DNA from: Verrucomicrobiota bacterium
Lineage (GTDB): Bacteria > Verrucomicrobiota > Verrucomicrobiia > Limisphaerales > UBA1096
Assembly: GCA_003972865.1 (NCBI GenBank)
Contig: QOAX01000037.1
Coordinates: forward strand, 1 to 22,597
Length of the DNA stretch: 22,597 nt
Direction of reading: 5' to 3'
The first letter of the stretch is position 1. Each line of letters starts with the position of its first letter. Position numbers and translations under genes: made by a program. Positions 1-8,870 of the stretch are shown piece after piece. The notes beneath the pieces are model-generated. The model had not been told where the DNA came from, made no database searches, and worked only from the letters and a program-made list of their open reading frames with translations.

Positions 1-1257
1 GCCTTCTTCAACAACATCGACGAGGCCGGCCTTGGGCCGAACAACGGCAACAGCCCGCCGTTCATCGAGGTGCCGAAGAGCTGGCCGATTTTGTCGGCGG
101 AGGAGGCCAAGTTCGTGGTGCCCGCGCCGATGAAAATCAAGGTGGTGCAAACCTCCGTGCCGCGTCCGCAGCCGGGCGCGACCAACACCGTGATGGTGCT
201 GCACGAACTGGCCAAGCCACGCGACACGTATCGACTCGAGCGCGGCCTGTATGACCAACCGGACAAGTCAGAGCGGCTCCATCCGGCCACGCCACCGGTG
301 CTCGGCCCGTGGAAAGATCAATGGCCACGCAACCGCCTTGGCCTCGCGCGGTGGCTGGTCGATCCGGCGCATCCACTCACCGCGCGCGTGACGGTGAACC
401 GCCTGTGGCAGCGTTACTTTGGGCTCGGCCTCGTGAAAACGAGTGAGAACTTCGGCGTGCAGGGTGAGTTGCCGAGCCATCCGGCGCTGCTCGACTGGCT
501 GGCCACCGAGCTCGTGCGGCGCGACTGGAACCTCAAGGCGATGCACCGGCTCATCGTCACCAGCGCCACCTACCGGCAGTCGAGCCGAATCATAAATCCC
601 GACGACCCGGAAAACCGCCTGCTCGCCCGTGGCCCGCGCAAGCGTCTCACGCCATATGCCATTCGCGACGCGGCGCTGTTCACCAGCGATTTGCTGAATG
701 GAAAAATCGGCGGGCGATCGGTGAAGCCGTACATGCCGCCGGGCATTTGGCGCAGTATCTCCAACGCGAGCTACAAGCAGGACAAGGGCGATAAGCTTTA
801 CCGGCGCGGCATGTACACCTACTGGCGCCGGACGGTGCCGCCGCCCACGATGATGACTTTCAACGCCGCCGCGCGCGAAATTTGCATCGTGCGAAACGAT
901 CACACCACCACACCGCTGCAGGCGTTGACGATGATGAACAACAAAACCTTCGTGGAGGCGGCGCGGTTCCTCGGCGAACGGATGATGAAACCCAGGGACC
1001 AACGTCCGCGCCAGCGCGTGGCGGAGGCGTTCCGGCGCGTGACCAGCCGCGCGCCGAGCAAGGCGGAACTCGATTTGTTGATGAAGGATTTCCGGTTTTA
1101 CCAAAAGGATTTCCGGAAGAACGCGAAGGCAGCCAGCCAACTTTTGTCCGTGGGCGAACGGCTGCGCGACCCGGGGCTGCCCGCCGCCCAACTGGCCGCC
1201 TACTCGCTGGTGGCCAACACCATCCTAAACCTCGACGAAGCCATCATGCAAAACTGA
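1..1257 (+). CDS. DUF1553 (PSD1) protein, 5'-truncated by window edge
   Basis: The frame is open from the first base, so this is the C-terminal part (418 residues) of a larger protein. The FFNN stretch near the start and the block around positions 400-590 (NRLWQRYFG, ENFGVQGELPSHP, LLDWLA, then SATYRQSS) are the hallmark of DUF1553/PSD1. That domain normally follows a cytochrome-like PSCyt1 domain and DUF1549, which would lie upstream. Near the C-terminus, RNDHTTTPLQAL is also characteristic of the family. These are large exported proteins abundant in Planctomycetota and Verrucomicrobiota; their biochemical role is not settled. The stop is one base before the next start, so it is cotranscribed with the DUF1501 gene, its usual partner. 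The family call is sure; the function is not. Confidence 0.93.
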   Translation, partial: AFFNNIDEAGLGPNNGNSPPFIEVPKSWPILSAEEAKFVVPAPMKIKVVQTSVPRPQPGATNTVMVLHELAKPRDTYRLERGLYDQPDKSERLHPATPPVLGPWKDQWPRNRLGLARWLVDPAHPLTARVTVNRLWQRYFGLGLVKTSENFGVQGELPSHPALLDWLATELVRRDWNLKAMHRLIVTSATYRQSSRIINPDDPENRLLARGPRKRLTPYAIRDAALFTSDLLNGKIGGRSVKPYMPPGIWRSISNASYKQDKGDKLYRRGMYTYWRRTVPPPTMMTFNAAAREICIVRNDHTTTPLQALTMMNNKTFVEAARFLGERMMKPRDQRPRQRVAEAFRRVTSRAPSKAELDLLMKDFRFYQKDFRKNAKAASQLLSVGERLRDPGLPAAQLAAYSLVANTILNLDEAIMQN

Positions 1258-1258
1258 C

Positions 1259-2704
1259 ATGAATCCGCTGGCCGAACTCCACATGCAACAAACCCGGCGC
1301 GCCTTCCTCGAACGCAGCACGCTGGGCTTGGGCGGCATCGCGCTTGGGTCGCTGCTCAATGCCCGGGCGGCCAGGCGCAACGCGATCGGCGGCTTGGCCG
1401 GCTTGCCGCATTTTGCGCCCAAGGCCACGCGGGTGATTTATCTGTTCCAGTCCGGCGGCCCGTCGCAGATGGATCTATTCGACTACAAGCCCCACTTGGC
1501 CAAGCGCTTCGGAGAGGAGGTGCCCGAATCCATTTACCCGGCCGAGCGCAAGACCACGATGACCTCCGGCCAGAAATCGTTCCCCTGCGCCCCGAGTACG
1601 CTCAAGTTCACCCGCCACGGCCAGGCCGGCACTTGGCTGAGCGAGCCGCTGCACCACCTGGCCCATGTCATCGACGACGTGTGCGTGATCAAGAGCATGC
1701 ACACCGAGGCCATCAACCATGACCCGGCTGCGATGCTGTTCCAGACCGGCTCGGTGATCCCCGGCCGGCCGAGCATGGGCTCGTGGGTGAGCTACGGGCT
1801 CGGCAGCGGGAACGCCAACCTGCCCGCCTTCGTGGCACTGACCTCCAACGGCCGGGCCAAGGCCGGCCAACCTCTTTACGACCGGCTGTGGGGCGCGGGC
1901 TTCTTACCGGGGCGATTCCAGGGCGTGAAATTCCGCGGCCAAGGCGATCCGATTCTCGACCTTTACAATCCCGCCGGCGTCACGCGCGCCCAACGCCGCC
2001 GTATGCTCGATGCGCTCGGCAAACTCAACCGCGGCGAGGCCAGACGCTTCAACGATCCGGCCATCGCCACGCGCATCGCGCAGTATGAGCTGGCGTTCCG
2101 CATGCAGATGAGCGTGCCGGAACTGATCGACGTCCAGCACGAGCCGCGACACATCCTCGAGCAATACGGCCCCGACGCCACGAAGGTCGGCAAATACGCC
2201 TACAACTGCCTGCTCGCCCGGCGCCTGGCCGAGCGTGGCGTGCGCTTCATACAGCTTTACCATCGCGGCTGGGACGCTCACAACAACGCCCCCAAACAGG
2301 TGCCGGCCCAGTGCCGCGACACCGACCAGCCCACCGCCGCGCTGCTGCTCGACCTCAAGCAACGCGGCATGCTCGATGACACGCTCGTGGTGTGGGGCGG
2401 CGAGTTTGGCCGCACGGTTTACTGCCAGGGCAAACTGACCCGGGAGGTTTACGGGCGCGACCATCACCCGAACTGCTTCACCTACTGGATGGCCGGCGGC
2501 GGTGTGCGCGGCGGCATGACTTACGGCGAGACGGACGACTACAGCGTGAACGTCACCGAGAACCCGGTGCACGTGCACGACCTGCAGGCCACAATCCTGC
2601 ACCAGTTCGGCATCGACCACGAGCGCCTCACCTACCGCTACCAGGGCCGCTACTTCCGCCTCACCGACGTCCACGGCAAGGTGGTGAAAGCCGTGTTGAG
2701 TTGA
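1259..2704 (+). CDS. DUF1501 family protein with Tat signal
   Basis: This 481-residue protein has an N-terminal twin-arginine signal (TRRAFLERS followed by a glycine/alanine/leucine-rich segment to about residue 37), so it is probably exported folded. Family hallmarks follow: GGPSQMDLFDYKP near residue 70, WDAHNNA near 342, LVVWGGEFGRT near 377, and GRDHHPNCF with GGGVRGGMTYGETD near 400-425. DUF1501 proteins are related to the alkaline phosphatase/sulfatase fold and are almost always paired with DUF1553 genes in this group of bacteria. The ATG at 1259 lies one base after the upstream stop. An internal ATG at 1283 would still keep the Tat motif, but the longer N-terminus is usual for the family. 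Its substrate is unknown. Confidence 0.94.
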   Translation: MNPLAELHMQQTRRAFLERSTLGLGGIALGSLLNARAARRNAIGGLAGLPHFAPKATRVIYLFQSGGPSQMDLFDYKPHLAKRFGEEVPESIYPAERKTTMTSGQKSFPCAPSTLKFTRHGQAGTWLSEPLHHLAHVIDDVCVIKSMHTEAINHDPAAMLFQTGSVIPGRPSMGSWVSYGLGSGNANLPAFVALTSNGRAKAGQPLYDRLWGAGFLPGRFQGVKFRGQGDPILDLYNPAGVTRAQRRRMLDALGKLNRGEARRFNDPAIATRIAQYELAFRMQMSVPELIDVQHEPRHILEQYGPDATKVGKYAYNCLLARRLAERGVRFIQLYHRGWDAHNNAPKQVPAQCRDTDQPTAALLLDLKQRGMLDDTLVVWGGEFGRTVYCQGKLTREVYGRDHHPNCFTYWMAGGGVRGGMTYGETDDYSVNVTENPVHVHDLQATILHQFGIDHERLTYRYQGRYFRLTDVHGKVVKAVLS

Positions 2705-2726
2705 TGCTGGATTGCATTGCAGGAAA

Positions 2727-4463
2727 ATGAGCCGAATCACCCCCTCTCTATTCGTAGTCGTCTTATCAGCCGTCGCCGTTGCGGCGATGGCCAAGCACAA
2801 TATTCTCTTCATCGCGGTGGATGATTTGCGGCCGTCGATCGGTTGCTATGGGGACAGGCACGCCATCACCCCGAACCTCGACCGCTTGGCCAAGCGCGGG
2901 GTGCGGTTTGCCCAAGCGCATTGCCAGGTGGCCGTCTGCAATCCCTCGCGAGCGAGTCTGATGACCGGGCTGCGGCCGGACACACTGGGAGTGTGGACGT
3001 TGCCGATTCATTTCCGCGAGGCCAAGCCGAACGCGGTGACGCTGCCGCAGTGGTTGCGCAAACACGGCTACACGGCAGTGGGCCACGGGAAGATTTATCA
3101 CAATCCGACGCCCGACCCGCAGTCGTGGAGCGAGCCAATCCGGCCCGTTCAATCGCAGCGGGGTTATGCGAAAGGCTGGCAGGCGCGCATCCGCGAGGTG
3201 CAGGCCAAGCTGCCCGCGAACGACTGGCGAAAAAACAACCTCCGCGGCCCGGCCACTGCCGCGCCGGTAATTGACGACCACAAACTGGTCGACGGCGCAC
3301 GTACGAACCTGGCAATCGAAGACCTCCGGCGGCTTGGCCAAGGGGAGAAACCGTTCTTCCTCGCGCTGGGCTTCATCCGGCCGCACTTGGCCTGGATTTC
3401 GCCAAAAAAATACTGGGAGCTTTACGACCCGAAAACGCTCCCGGTCATCACCAACGGCGAAGTGACACCGAACACGCCGCCGTACGCACTCTCCACCAGC
3501 TATGAGTTGACGCACTACATGGATCTCATCGACTTCCCGAAGCCGTGGGCCCAGCAACGCGTCTCCGACGCAGTGGCGCGCCGCCTCATGCATGCCTACT
3601 ACGCAAGCGTGTCTTTTGTGGACGCGCAGATTGGCCGACTGCTGAAAACACTGGACGAGGAGGGCCTAGCCGACAACACCCTTATCGTGCTGTGGAGTGA
3701 CCACGGCTGGAAGCTCGGCGAACACAACGGCTGGGGCAAGATGAGCAATTACGAAATCGACACGCGTGTGCCGTTCATTATCGCCACGCCCGGGATGAAG
3801 TCCGCCGGCCAATCAACCGACACGCCGGTGGAGTTGCTGGATATTTTCCCGACACTCTGCGACCTGACGGGCATCAGCACGCCGGACTTTGTTCAAGGCA
3901 CGAGCTTGATGCCGCTGCTGAAAAATCCATCGGCAACACCCAACCGCGTGGCGCACAGCCAATACTACCGCAAACACGACGGCGCCGAGTACATGGGCTA
4001 CGCCATGCGCACGTCCACGCACCGGTTTGTGGAATGGCGCGAGTTCGGCACCGGCAAGGTGACCGCGCGCGAGCTATACGACCACCGCGAGAATCATTCC
4101 GAGACGGTAAACCTCATTGACGACGCGCCGGAGAAACTGGTGCAGTCGCTCACTGCGCGCCTGTTGAAAACTCATCCGAGACGTGCGCTGCAAATGGTGC
4201 CCGCCGTGCATTCCAACCCCAACCGCGGCCGCCAGCCCGCGCCGCTGGTGTTGTCTAACAAGACAAATACGGAAATCAGGGTGTACGCCATCAATCCCCG
4301 CGGCCATCGCAGCCGCCGCCCGCACGTCGTGAAGCCGGACGCCACGACAAAAATTAACGCAAGAATCGGCGGGGTGTTCGTTGTCGAAAGCCGGGACGGT
4401 ACAATTCACGAGATTCATTCCCCATCTTTCCCAAGCCGAACCATCAACATCAAAAGAGAATGA
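2727..4463 (+). CDS. Sulfatase, iduronate-2-sulfatase-like
   Basis: The product is an exported formylglycine-dependent sulfatase of 578 residues. A signal peptide (about residues 1-22, ending AAMA) precedes the metal-binding VDDLRP motif. Cys71 sits in CNPSRAS, the C-x-P-S-R signature in which Cys is converted to formylglycine. HGKIYH near 120 and SDHGWKLGEHNGWGK near 330 are typical of iduronate-2-sulfatase relatives. The C-terminal 85 residues lie beyond the usual fold and look like a separate small beta domain. I chose ATG 2727, with AGGAAA just upstream; a TTG at 2712 would add five residues before the signal peptide. It starts 22 bases after the DUF1501 stop and its end overlaps the next sulfatase by 4 bases, so it belongs to the same operon. 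The likely substrate is a sulfated polysaccharide, but which one cannot be read from sequence. Confidence 0.93.
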   Translation: MSRITPSLFVVVLSAVAVAAMAKHNILFIAVDDLRPSIGCYGDRHAITPNLDRLAKRGVRFAQAHCQVAVCNPSRASLMTGLRPDTLGVWTLPIHFREAKPNAVTLPQWLRKHGYTAVGHGKIYHNPTPDPQSWSEPIRPVQSQRGYAKGWQARIREVQAKLPANDWRKNNLRGPATAAPVIDDHKLVDGARTNLAIEDLRRLGQGEKPFFLALGFIRPHLAWISPKKYWELYDPKTLPVITNGEVTPNTPPYALSTSYELTHYMDLIDFPKPWAQQRVSDAVARRLMHAYYASVSFVDAQIGRLLKTLDEEGLADNTLIVLWSDHGWKLGEHNGWGKMSNYEIDTRVPFIIATPGMKSAGQSTDTPVELLDIFPTLCDLTGISTPDFVQGTSLMPLLKNPSATPNRVAHSQYYRKHDGAEYMGYAMRTSTHRFVEWREFGTGKVTARELYDHRENHSETVNLIDDAPEKLVQSLTARLLKTHPRRALQMVPAVHSNPNRGRQPAPLVLSNKTNTEIRVYAINPRGHRSRRPHVVKPDATTKINARIGGVFVVESRDGTIHEIHSPSFPSRTINIKRE

Positions 4464-6010
4464 ACCGAATTAACGCTCTGGCCATTGCCATGGCAGTCCT
4501 CACCGGCGCTGTTGCCGCCAAGACCAAACCGAACGTCATCGTCATTCTTGGCGACGACATGGGGATTGACTCGGTATCGGCGTTCAACCCGAAGATGGGA
4601 CTCGAGACACCGGCCATCGATCGCTTGGCCAACGAGGGCATTAGCTTCATGGACGCCCACTCGACGTCCGGCGTTTGCTCACCCACGCGGTACGGACTGC
4701 TGACCGGGCGCTACAATTGGCGCAGCCGGCTCAAGCGCGGGATCGTGGGGCGATGGGAACGTCCACTGATCGCCGACCAACGCATCACCCTGCCGGAGAT
4801 GTTTCATTCGCAGGGCTACGCCACGTGCATGATTGGCAAATGGCACCTCGGCTGGCATTGGCCGAAAAAGGGCGGCGGCGTCACCGAGAAGCTCAGCGAG
4901 ATTGATTTTACCCAACCCATCAAGGGCGGGCCGAACAGCCACGGCTTCGACTACTATTACGGTGACGACGTGCCGAACTGGCCGCCGTATGCATGGCGTG
5001 AAAACGAGCGTCTCATTGGCAACCCCACCGCAAGGATGAAACAAGGCGCGATGGTCGGCGTTTCCGCCGGGCCGGCTGTGGCCGATTGGGATTTCTCAGC
5101 CGTGCTGCTCGAGTACGGAAAGCGCTGCGCGGACTACGTGCGCGGGCGCCAGAGCAAGGAGCAGCCGTTCTTCCTCTATTTCCCGATGCCCTCGCCGCAC
5201 ACACCGATTGCACCCGGCAAAGGTTTCAAGGGCATAACGGGTATGAGCGATTACGCCGATTTTCTAGTGGAAACCGACTGGGCCGTCGGAGAGGTTTTGA
5301 AGGCGCTGGATGACACCGGCCAAGCTGACAACACGGTCGTCATTTTTACCTGCGACAATGGCACGTCGCCCAAGGCGGACTTTGCGCAGCTCGACAAAGC
5401 CGGAGTTCATCTCAACGTCAACTGGCGCGGCTGGAAAGCCGACGCCTTCGAGGGAGGGCATCGCGTGCCGTTCATCGTGCGCTGGCCCGGGCAAATCAAG
5501 CCCGGCACGCAAAGTCGCGAGACCATCGCTCTCACCGACATCATGGCCACCTGCGCCGGCATTATTGGCGCTGAATTGCCCGCCAATACCGCCGAGGACA
5601 GCGTAAGCCTGCTGCCCGTGTTGCGCGGAGAAAAGGTGGAGAAGCCGCTGCATGACATCGTGATCCATCACTCCGGCAGCGGCCACTTCGCCATCCGCAA
5701 GGGCCGATGGAAACTGCTGCTCTGCCGCGGCTCCGGCGGCTGGAGTCCCCCGCGCGAGGCCGAAGCCGCGAAGAAAAAACTGCCGATGCTCCAGCTCTAT
5801 GACCTCGCCGGTGACCCCAAGGAAACCAAGAACCTCCACACCCAATACCCGGACAAGGTGAAGGAACTGGTCAGCGACCTGGCCAAGGCGTTCCGCAACG
5901 GCCGCACCACCCCCGGCCCGCGACAAAAAAACCAAGGCTGGCCCAACACCATCTCGCGCCCCATCCTCGAGAAATTCCCCGAACTGACCGATCCCAGGAT
6001 CAAGTCGTAA
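4460..6010 (+). CDS. Sulfatase, arylsulfatase A-like
   Basis: This second FGly sulfatase has 516 residues. A signal peptide (about 1-20, ending AVAA) is followed by the metal site in ILGDDMG. Cys73 lies in CSPTRYGLLTGRYNWRS, a strong C-x-P-S/T-R match with the downstream LTGR. GKWHLG near 130, PSPHTPI near 250 and FTCDNGT near 300 complete the arylsulfatase A pattern. It is only distantly similar to the sulfatase before it, so the two probably remove different sulfate esters rather than being a recent duplication. The ATG overlaps the preceding stop (ATGA), which indicates translational coupling. No sulfatase-maturing enzyme gene is visible in the window, so formylglycine formation must depend on a gene elsewhere. 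Its end faces the end of the cytochrome gene across 36 bp. Confidence 0.94.
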   Translation: MNRINALAIAMAVLTGAVAAKTKPNVIVILGDDMGIDSVSAFNPKMGLETPAIDRLANEGISFMDAHSTSGVCSPTRYGLLTGRYNWRSRLKRGIVGRWERPLIADQRITLPEMFHSQGYATCMIGKWHLGWHWPKKGGGVTEKLSEIDFTQPIKGGPNSHGFDYYYGDDVPNWPPYAWRENERLIGNPTARMKQGAMVGVSAGPAVADWDFSAVLLEYGKRCADYVRGRQSKEQPFFLYFPMPSPHTPIAPGKGFKGITGMSDYADFLVETDWAVGEVLKALDDTGQADNTVVIFTCDNGTSPKADFAQLDKAGVHLNVNWRGWKADAFEGGHRVPFIVRWPGQIKPGTQSRETIALTDIMATCAGIIGAELPANTAEDSVSLLPVLRGEKVEKPLHDIVIHHSGSGHFAIRKGRWKLLLCRGSGGWSPPREAEAAKKKLPMLQLYDLAGDPKETKNLHTQYPDKVKELVSDLAKAFRNGRTTPGPRQKNQGWPNTISRPILEKFPELTDPRIKS

Positions 6011-6046
6011 TCATCAAGGGTCACAGAGCGGCCCGGACTCAAAAAA

Positions 6047-8752
6047 TCAATTCAGCAGATAGGCCACGAGATCGAGGATTTGTTGCTCGGTCAGCGTGTT
6101 CACCATGCCGGGCGGCATGTTGGAGATGTCCAGTTTTTTGCGGCTGACGATCAGTGCCTTGGCCAAGCTCACCGGTGCCGACGTCGCTGACAGGCTCCGC
6201 AACCGCACCACGGCATCCGTCTCTTCCTGCGCCTGGCCAAGGTGTGTCGTGCCGTCGCTCATGGTGAACTGTTCCATCAAGTACGCCTCGTCGATGGTTC
6301 GCGACGGCTCGATAATCGACTCAAGCACTTCGGGAGGATTCATGCGCTCGGCCAAGCCGGTCAGATCCGGGCCGACACTGCCCCCGCGCCCATCAAAGCG
6401 GTGGCACTGCGCGCAGCCCGTCCTGTCAAACGCCCTCTTTCCCCCGGACAACGAACGATCGTCATCCAGCCCGCCCAACGCCGGCTCGAGGTCGGCCATC
6501 TTCCAGTTCTTCACAAAAACGGCGCTTGGCTTGAGGCCGCTGATCCAATCGCGAAACAGATCGACCGCCACGTGATCAACCGCACCCGACACCAGAGGCG
6601 GCATCTGTCCCCTGCCCCTCCGGTTCAGTCGCTGCAGTAACACCGATTGCTCCGGCACGCCCGGCGACACCAGCATGGCGTTGGCAATACCGAAGGTGTC
6701 GTGCTGCGGCCGCGACTCAATGAGGCGCATTCGGCGCCGTGAGGTGGCTAGGCCCAACTCCATCATCGAGTTGCCACCACCAGCCTCAACATGGCAAACC
6801 GCACAGTTGATGTGCAGATAGGAACGGGCTCTCTTTTCGAGATCCTCTGAAGTGTTGTATGGGTTCACCAAGTATCCTGCAGACTTGCCACTTTGTTTCG
6901 GTGGATTATTGAACAAACCAATATGGGAAAGCGTGCGCAGTTGGTTATCGGTGATGGAGCCATAATCGTGATTCCGATTCGTGTTGTGGCCGGTGAGGCC
7001 GAGCACAAAACCGGCTGCTCGACTATGACAAGCCATACAATCCGCCCGACTTGGGAAAACCCAATTCTGCCGTCGAAATCCGCCCGGTGACTTGGCATCG
7101 GCAACGCGAAATGTCGCCTTCACCCCGTCGCGGGGAATGAGTTCCGCGTCGGTCTGCGCCTCGTTCCACCTATACGAGTAGCCGACCCATTCGTTTTGCT
7201 GCCGCAACAGAACGCGCGTCTCGACGCGGAACAGCTTGGCCAAGCCGCGGTGATCCTCCTGCTCCACGGACAGCGTCTGAACCAGCGCCGTGCCGTTGGG
7301 GAAAGTCCATGGACGACTTTGGTTAAAACCGACCTGTTCCTCGCCAGGCACCGCCATCCACCGCTTGGCCAATGCGCCGTCGTTCCAGCCCGGTGCAATC
7401 ACCAAGTAACCGATGACGCCCGGCCGCATCTCGTGTGTCTCGGTACTGGCAAACAAGCCTGTCTCGCTCAAGCGAGTTGGGAACGGCAGCGTCTGGCGAA
7501 CCCTTGGCTGCGGCACAAACCGGTAAAAGCCGTTGCCATGATCGACGACCAGCAGGTCGCCTGAACGGGTCGTGGCAAACCCCACGATCGCCAGCGTAGT
7601 ATCGGCAAACTCGCGTTGCGACACGACCTTCTCCCCGTTATGCCTGATGCCCCAGATCTTCCCGGTGTTGTAGTCGCCGTAGACGAAATGCCCGCGTAAA
7701 TCCGGCCACTTGGCCCCGTGGTAAACCACCCCACCCGTGATCGAGCGCGCTTCCGAATGCGGATGCTCCGCCGTCGGCAACGTCAACGGATGCGGGCCAA
7801 GTTTGCGGTTGAGGTAAAACGGGTGACTCCCCTCGTAAACGCTCCAACCGTAGTTCTCCCCGGGACGGATCAAATGCACAGTCTCCCACAGGTCCTGCCC
7901 GTTGTTACCAGCCCAAACCTGACCAGTCACCGAGTCAACAGTCAATCGCCATGGGTTACGCAGTCCGTAGGCATACAGTTCCGGCCGCGCGTTCAGCAGA
8001 TCAACGAACGGATTATCCGGCGGAACGGTGTACGGCTTTTCCTCTGAAGTATGCGCGATGTCGATGCGCAGCACGCTGCCGAGCAGGTCATCGAGCGTCT
8101 GGCCGGACAACCAGTTGTCGGAGTCGCTCGTGCCGTCGCCGGTGGAAATGTAAAGCATGCCGTCGTGGCCGAACGCGATGCCACCGCCGTCGTGCCCACG
8201 GGATGACCACTCTATGATGACATGTTCGCTCTGTAGATCGATCGACAAATCCGGCTGGCGATTGACGACAAAGCGCGAAACTCGGTTCCCCTTTCCCCCA
8301 TCGAACTTGTCCGTTCTCAGGTTCGTGAAAAGGTAGATGTAACCGTTGTCCGCGTAATTCGGATCAAAACAAAACGAGTAGGCGAGACGCCCTCGCAACT
8401 CGATAAGCACCTTTCGCTCCTCCACCATCGGGTCGTCTCGAAACGAAACCAACTCGGCAGGTTTTCCATTCGACTCATGCAGCAGCGCGAACAACTGATC
8501 ACTGCCCGGCTCGGGCGCGATGAACATCGGTGCGTGCCAAACTTGATTGGTGTACACCGGCTCGACCGTGTACGGCGGTGGCGTTTCCGGGGTGCCGATA
8601 AGACGCGTGTTCTGCCAAATCTCACGCTTGGCTAAGCCGAACGGTTTCTCGTCCTGCGCAATCACGCCGCCGGCCAAGCCAAGCGACAGGAAAGCGGCCA
8701 CAAACACAAAACCGGCGGCAACAGTGAAGTGTAACTGGTTAAATCTGGACAT
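6047..8752 (-). CDS. PQQ sugar dehydrogenase/multihaem cytochrome c fusion protein
   Basis: This 901-residue exported protein (signal peptide about 1-32) appears to join three modules. Residues about 50-410 form a Glucose/Sorbosone-dehydrogenase-type PQQ propeller: GHDGGGIAFGHDGMLYISTGDG, YGLRNPWRLT and PGENYGWSVYEG. Residues about 430-690 resemble SO_2930-type dihaem cytochromes, with CMACH near 571 and CAVCH near 650. The C-terminal 130 residues match the 'putative haem-binding domain, Pirellula/Verrucomicrobium type', with CAQCH near 778, GGSVGPDLTG and a closing LTEQQILDLVAYLL. It should oxidise a sugar or alcohol in the periplasm and pass electrons through three c-type haems. The ATG at 8752 has no clear ribosome binding site. 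It is transcribed convergently to the sulfatase operon. Substrate and terminal electron acceptor are unknown. Confidence 0.92.
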   Translation of the reverse strand: MSRFNQLHFTVAAGFVFVAAFLSLGLAGGVIAQDEKPFGLAKREIWQNTRLIGTPETPPPYTVEPVYTNQVWHAPMFIAPEPGSDQLFALLHESNGKPAELVSFRDDPMVEERKVLIELRGRLAYSFCFDPNYADNGYIYLFTNLRTDKFDGGKGNRVSRFVVNRQPDLSIDLQSEHVIIEWSSRGHDGGGIAFGHDGMLYISTGDGTSDSDNWLSGQTLDDLLGSVLRIDIAHTSEEKPYTVPPDNPFVDLLNARPELYAYGLRNPWRLTVDSVTGQVWAGNNGQDLWETVHLIRPGENYGWSVYEGSHPFYLNRKLGPHPLTLPTAEHPHSEARSITGGVVYHGAKWPDLRGHFVYGDYNTGKIWGIRHNGEKVVSQREFADTTLAIVGFATTRSGDLLVVDHGNGFYRFVPQPRVRQTLPFPTRLSETGLFASTETHEMRPGVIGYLVIAPGWNDGALAKRWMAVPGEEQVGFNQSRPWTFPNGTALVQTLSVEQEDHRGLAKLFRVETRVLLRQQNEWVGYSYRWNEAQTDAELIPRDGVKATFRVADAKSPGGFRRQNWVFPSRADCMACHSRAAGFVLGLTGHNTNRNHDYGSITDNQLRTLSHIGLFNNPPKQSGKSAGYLVNPYNTSEDLEKRARSYLHINCAVCHVEAGGGNSMMELGLATSRRRMRLIESRPQHDTFGIANAMLVSPGVPEQSVLLQRLNRRGRGQMPPLVSGAVDHVAVDLFRDWISGLKPSAVFVKNWKMADLEPALGGLDDDRSLSGGKRAFDRTGCAQCHRFDGRGGSVGPDLTGLAERMNPPEVLESIIEPSRTIDEAYLMEQFTMSDGTTHLGQAQEETDAVVRLRSLSATSAPVSLAKALIVSRKKLDISNMPPGMVNTLTEQQILDLVAYLLN

Positions 8753-8870
8753 TCCCGGTGGGGTAAACTAGTGGTGTCGACGGCTTCGGGCAAGCCAAGC
8801 GAACCTTGCCGGAGCAGTCGGTGATATAACTTGAAACTCAGAGGAAATCGATCTCGTATTGTCTACGTTC
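8753..8870. promoter_or_regulatory. Divergent intergenic region between cytochrome fusion and CotH-like genes
   Basis: This 118-bp gap separates two divergently transcribed genes and must carry both promoters. For the rightward gene there is a TATAAC at 8825-8830 that could be a -10 box, but no convincing -35 at the right spacing; the nearest candidate, TTGCCG at 8806, is only 13 bases away. GAGGAAA at 8841-8847 is the best Shine-Dalgarno-like sequence and lies 11 bases before a TTG (8859) and 23 before the ATG used here (8871). A short inverted repeat, GGCTT/AAGCC, lies at about 8782-8796. No leftward promoter could be identified. Confidence 0.3.

Noticed and set aside
1904..2812. A 302-codon minus-strand open frame across the DUF1501 gene
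   Set aside because: Antisense to a clear family member, no motif, and it bridges into the next gene without a ribosome binding site.
2712..4463. Sulfatase start at TTG 2712
   Set aside because: It would put MHCRK before an otherwise complete signal peptide. ATG 2727 has AGGAAA directly upstream and a normal exported N-terminus, though the spacing is short.
6011..6046. Possible terminator between the second sulfatase and the cytochrome fusion
   Set aside because: Only a weak interrupted GAG/CTC pairing is present and no T-run follows on either strand.
8753..8870. Promoter with TATAAC at 8825 and TTGCCG at 8806
   Set aside because: The 13-base spacer is too short for a sigma70-type promoter; kept only as a weak possible -10 inside the intergenic entry.
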